Shown one piece after another: positions 33,379 through 34,484 of a stretch of DNA of 34,484 bases (position 1 is the stretch's first letter; every line of letters starts with the position of its first letter). Location: positions 1 to 34,484 of the forward strand of contig JAJRVC010000709.1 of the NCBI GenBank assembly GCA_024277475.1, read 5' to 3'. The notes beneath the pieces were generated by a model that was not told the origin of the DNA, made no database searches, and worked only from the letters and a program-made list of their open reading frames with translations. This DNA comes from Deltaproteobacteria bacterium (GTDB lineage: Bacteria; Desulfobacterota; Desulfobacteria; Desulfobacterales; JAFDCJ01). Position numbers and translations under genes: made by a program.

Positions 33379-33491
33379 TGGATATGAAACTACACATCTT
33401 TTGAACAGCGAACCGCAGAATATCGAATATTGAATATCGAAGGAAGGAAACGCTTCGCTAAATCTTTTATAAAACAGACAGAATACATTCA

Positions 33492-33550
33492 TTCGACGTT
33501 CGATGTTCGGCGTTGGACGTTCGATGTTCGATGTTCGATGTTCGACGTTC
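33492..33550. repeat. tandem heptamer repeat (TTCGAYG), about eight copies
   Basis: Eight consecutive heptamers plus a partial one: TTCGACG, TTCGATG, TTCGGCG, TTGGACG, TTCGATG three times, TTCGACG, TTC. Three heptamers make 21 bases, so read in the minus frame it gives pseudo-protein text such as SNIERPTPNIERR. That extends the neighbouring open frame artificially. Confidence 0.9.
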
Positions 33551-33645
33551 ATCAGCTTCTTTTCCGATCAGACTGGACGCTCGTGGTCAGAAACGGTGCT
33601 TAGTAATAAATGTATCTGAATTTATTCAGGTAAAAGCATAGTCAC

Positions 33646-34365
33646 CTATTTTTCGATAGCATACCCCGTCAGCGGCACAAACAGGACCCCGGTTATCTGT
33701 TGGGTTATATAGTCGCTCCCGGTGTTTGTGATCAAAGTGAGATTCTGGTACGAAAACTGATTACCGAGGGGTAAAATGAGTCGGCCACCCTCAGTGAGTT
33801 GCTTTAACAGCGGCGGTGGAACATGGTTGACTGCCGCGGTGATCATGATGGCATCGAAAGGGGCGGCTTCTTCCCAGCCGAAGTAGCCGTCTGCGTGGCG
33901 GGTTTTCACGTTGGTAAACCCAAGGGTTTTGAGCAGCCGGGTCGATTTGTGATAAAGTTTTTCTTTGATTTCGATGGAATAAACCTCTTTGGCTATTTTA
34001 GCCAGCACCGCCGCCTGGTAGCCCGAGCCTGTCCCGATTTCAAGCACGCGATGATTGCCGGTGAGTTTTAAACTTTCCGTCATAAGCGCGACCACATAGG
34101 GTTGCGATATGGTCTGACCTGCGCCGATTGGCAAGGCGGTGTCGGCATAAGCCTTTGAAACAAGTCGTTTGGGAACAAAACAGTGACGGGGCACGGAAAG
34201 CATCGCCGCCAGGACTTGCGGATCGGTTATTCCGTGACCGGCGATGTAATTTTCGACCAGGTTCTCTCTGGCTGCTTTAAACGCGGGATTGTCCGCAATA
34301 ACACCGGCAATTGATGCATGAGGAAATAAACTCAAAATGCACAAAAAAAGGAGGGTCTTTCTCAT
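33646..34365 (-). CDS. pcm: exported protein-L-isoaspartate O-methyltransferase
   Basis: A 239-residue PCMT from the ATG at 34365, which has AAGGAG seven bases upstream; the frame opens earlier at 34410 without support. A cleavable-looking signal peptide ([21 protein letters not shown], quoted as MRKTLLFL...HASIAG, residues 1-21) precedes the enzyme. Family motifs are [13 protein letters not shown] (81-93), the SAM-binding [16 protein letters not shown] (107-122), YSIEIK and [14 protein letters not shown] methylates isoaspartyl residues to start their repair. Most bacterial forms are cytoplasmic; the signal implies action on periplasmic proteins, where the source of S-adenosylmethionine is unclear. 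A -10 like TATACT lies at 34406-34401. It is probably a single gene. Confidence 0.88.
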   Translation of the reverse strand: MRKTLLFLCILSLFPHASIAGVIADNPAFKAARENLVENYIAGHGITDPQVLAAMLSVPRHCFVPKRLVSKAYADTALPIGAGQTISQPYVVALMTESLKLTGNHRVLEIGTGSGYQAAVLAKIAKEVYSIEIKEKLYHKSTRLLKTLGFTNVKTRHADGYFGWEEAAPFDAIMITAAVNHVPPPLLKQLTEGGRLILPLGNQFSYQNLTLITNTGSDYITQQITGVLFVPLTGYAIEK

Positions 34366-34400
34366 GACGGTGCTCCTTGTGATGAGTGGTGTTCTGCGGA

Positions 34401-34406
34401 AGTATA
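34401..34406 (-). promoter_or_regulatory. possible -10 of the isoaspartate methyltransferase gene
   Basis: TATACT on the minus strand about 35 bases before the ATG at 34365. The -35 position holds only a weak match, so this is tentative. Confidence 0.3.
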
Positions 34407-34484
34407 GCACAAAAGAGAGATGGTTACATCACAAAATCTTTTTACATTTTAACTATTTTGCTATATATTAGTAGACAAGGGTAT

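Noticed and set aside
33492..33550. CRISPR array
   Set aside because: Units are seven bases with no spacers and no cas genes; it is a simple tandem repeat.

Overview
The window (34.5 kb, roughly 45-50% G+C by eye) reads as chromosomal DNA of a sulfate-reducer-like Desulfobacterota, most likely Desulfobacterales. This is inference from gene content: a PfaA/PfaD-type secondary-lipid synthase, an HdrB/HdrC pair, a GltS-like symporter, a rubrerythrin-like protein, and intergenic text rich in 'TGAACCCTGAACC', 'TTCGATG' heptamers and 'CTCGTAAAAAGTC' elements. No rRNA, CRISPR array, prophage or intact insertion sequence was seen. One tRNA-Arg(TCT) is present.

Left part (1-11.1 kb): a 51-aa ribbon-helix-helix protein and an 87-aa zinc-ribbon protein precede a very large minus-strand PfaA-like megasynthase (KS-MAT-ACP-ACP-KR-DH). 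A divergent MerR-like regulator follows, then PfaD (the trans-acting FMN enoyl reductase) and a XerC/D tyrosine recombinase. PfaA and PfaD together supply condensation, ketoreduction, dehydration and enoyl reduction. PfaB, PfaC, a thioesterase and a phosphopantetheinyl transferase are absent here. A 112-bp repeat occurs in inverted orientation on either side of pfaD-xerD.

Middle (11.5-16.2 kb): a phosphoglycolate-phosphatase-like HAD protein faces a minus-strand pair, an SPFH/triple-zinc-ribbon protein followed by a protein with two zinc-ribbon + beta repeats. The second protein's first ribbon lies upstream of every canonical start codon. Then come a PilZ protein with a near-consensus promoter, a small two-helix membrane protein and the tRNA.

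Plus-strand run (16.4-22.5 kb): RpoH-like sigma factor, TPR lipoprotein, a second outer-membrane-type lipoprotein, CinA, and an alpha/beta hydrolase that overlaps cinA by one base. This ends at a strong symmetric hairpin between convergent genes.

Right part (22.7-34.4 kb): HdrB and HdrC (four-base gap, one good promoter, a palindrome in the leader), a second alpha/beta hydrolase, an IS110 transposase remnant, RlmD, GltS-like symporter, rubrerythrin-like protein, an 86-aa conserved-looking small protein, a secreted or anchored peptidase-MA-like metallohydrolase, an 801-aa membrane protein with a spermidine-synthase-like domain, and an exported L-isoaspartyl methyltransferase. Most of these are single-gene units separated by repeat-bearing intergenic DNA.
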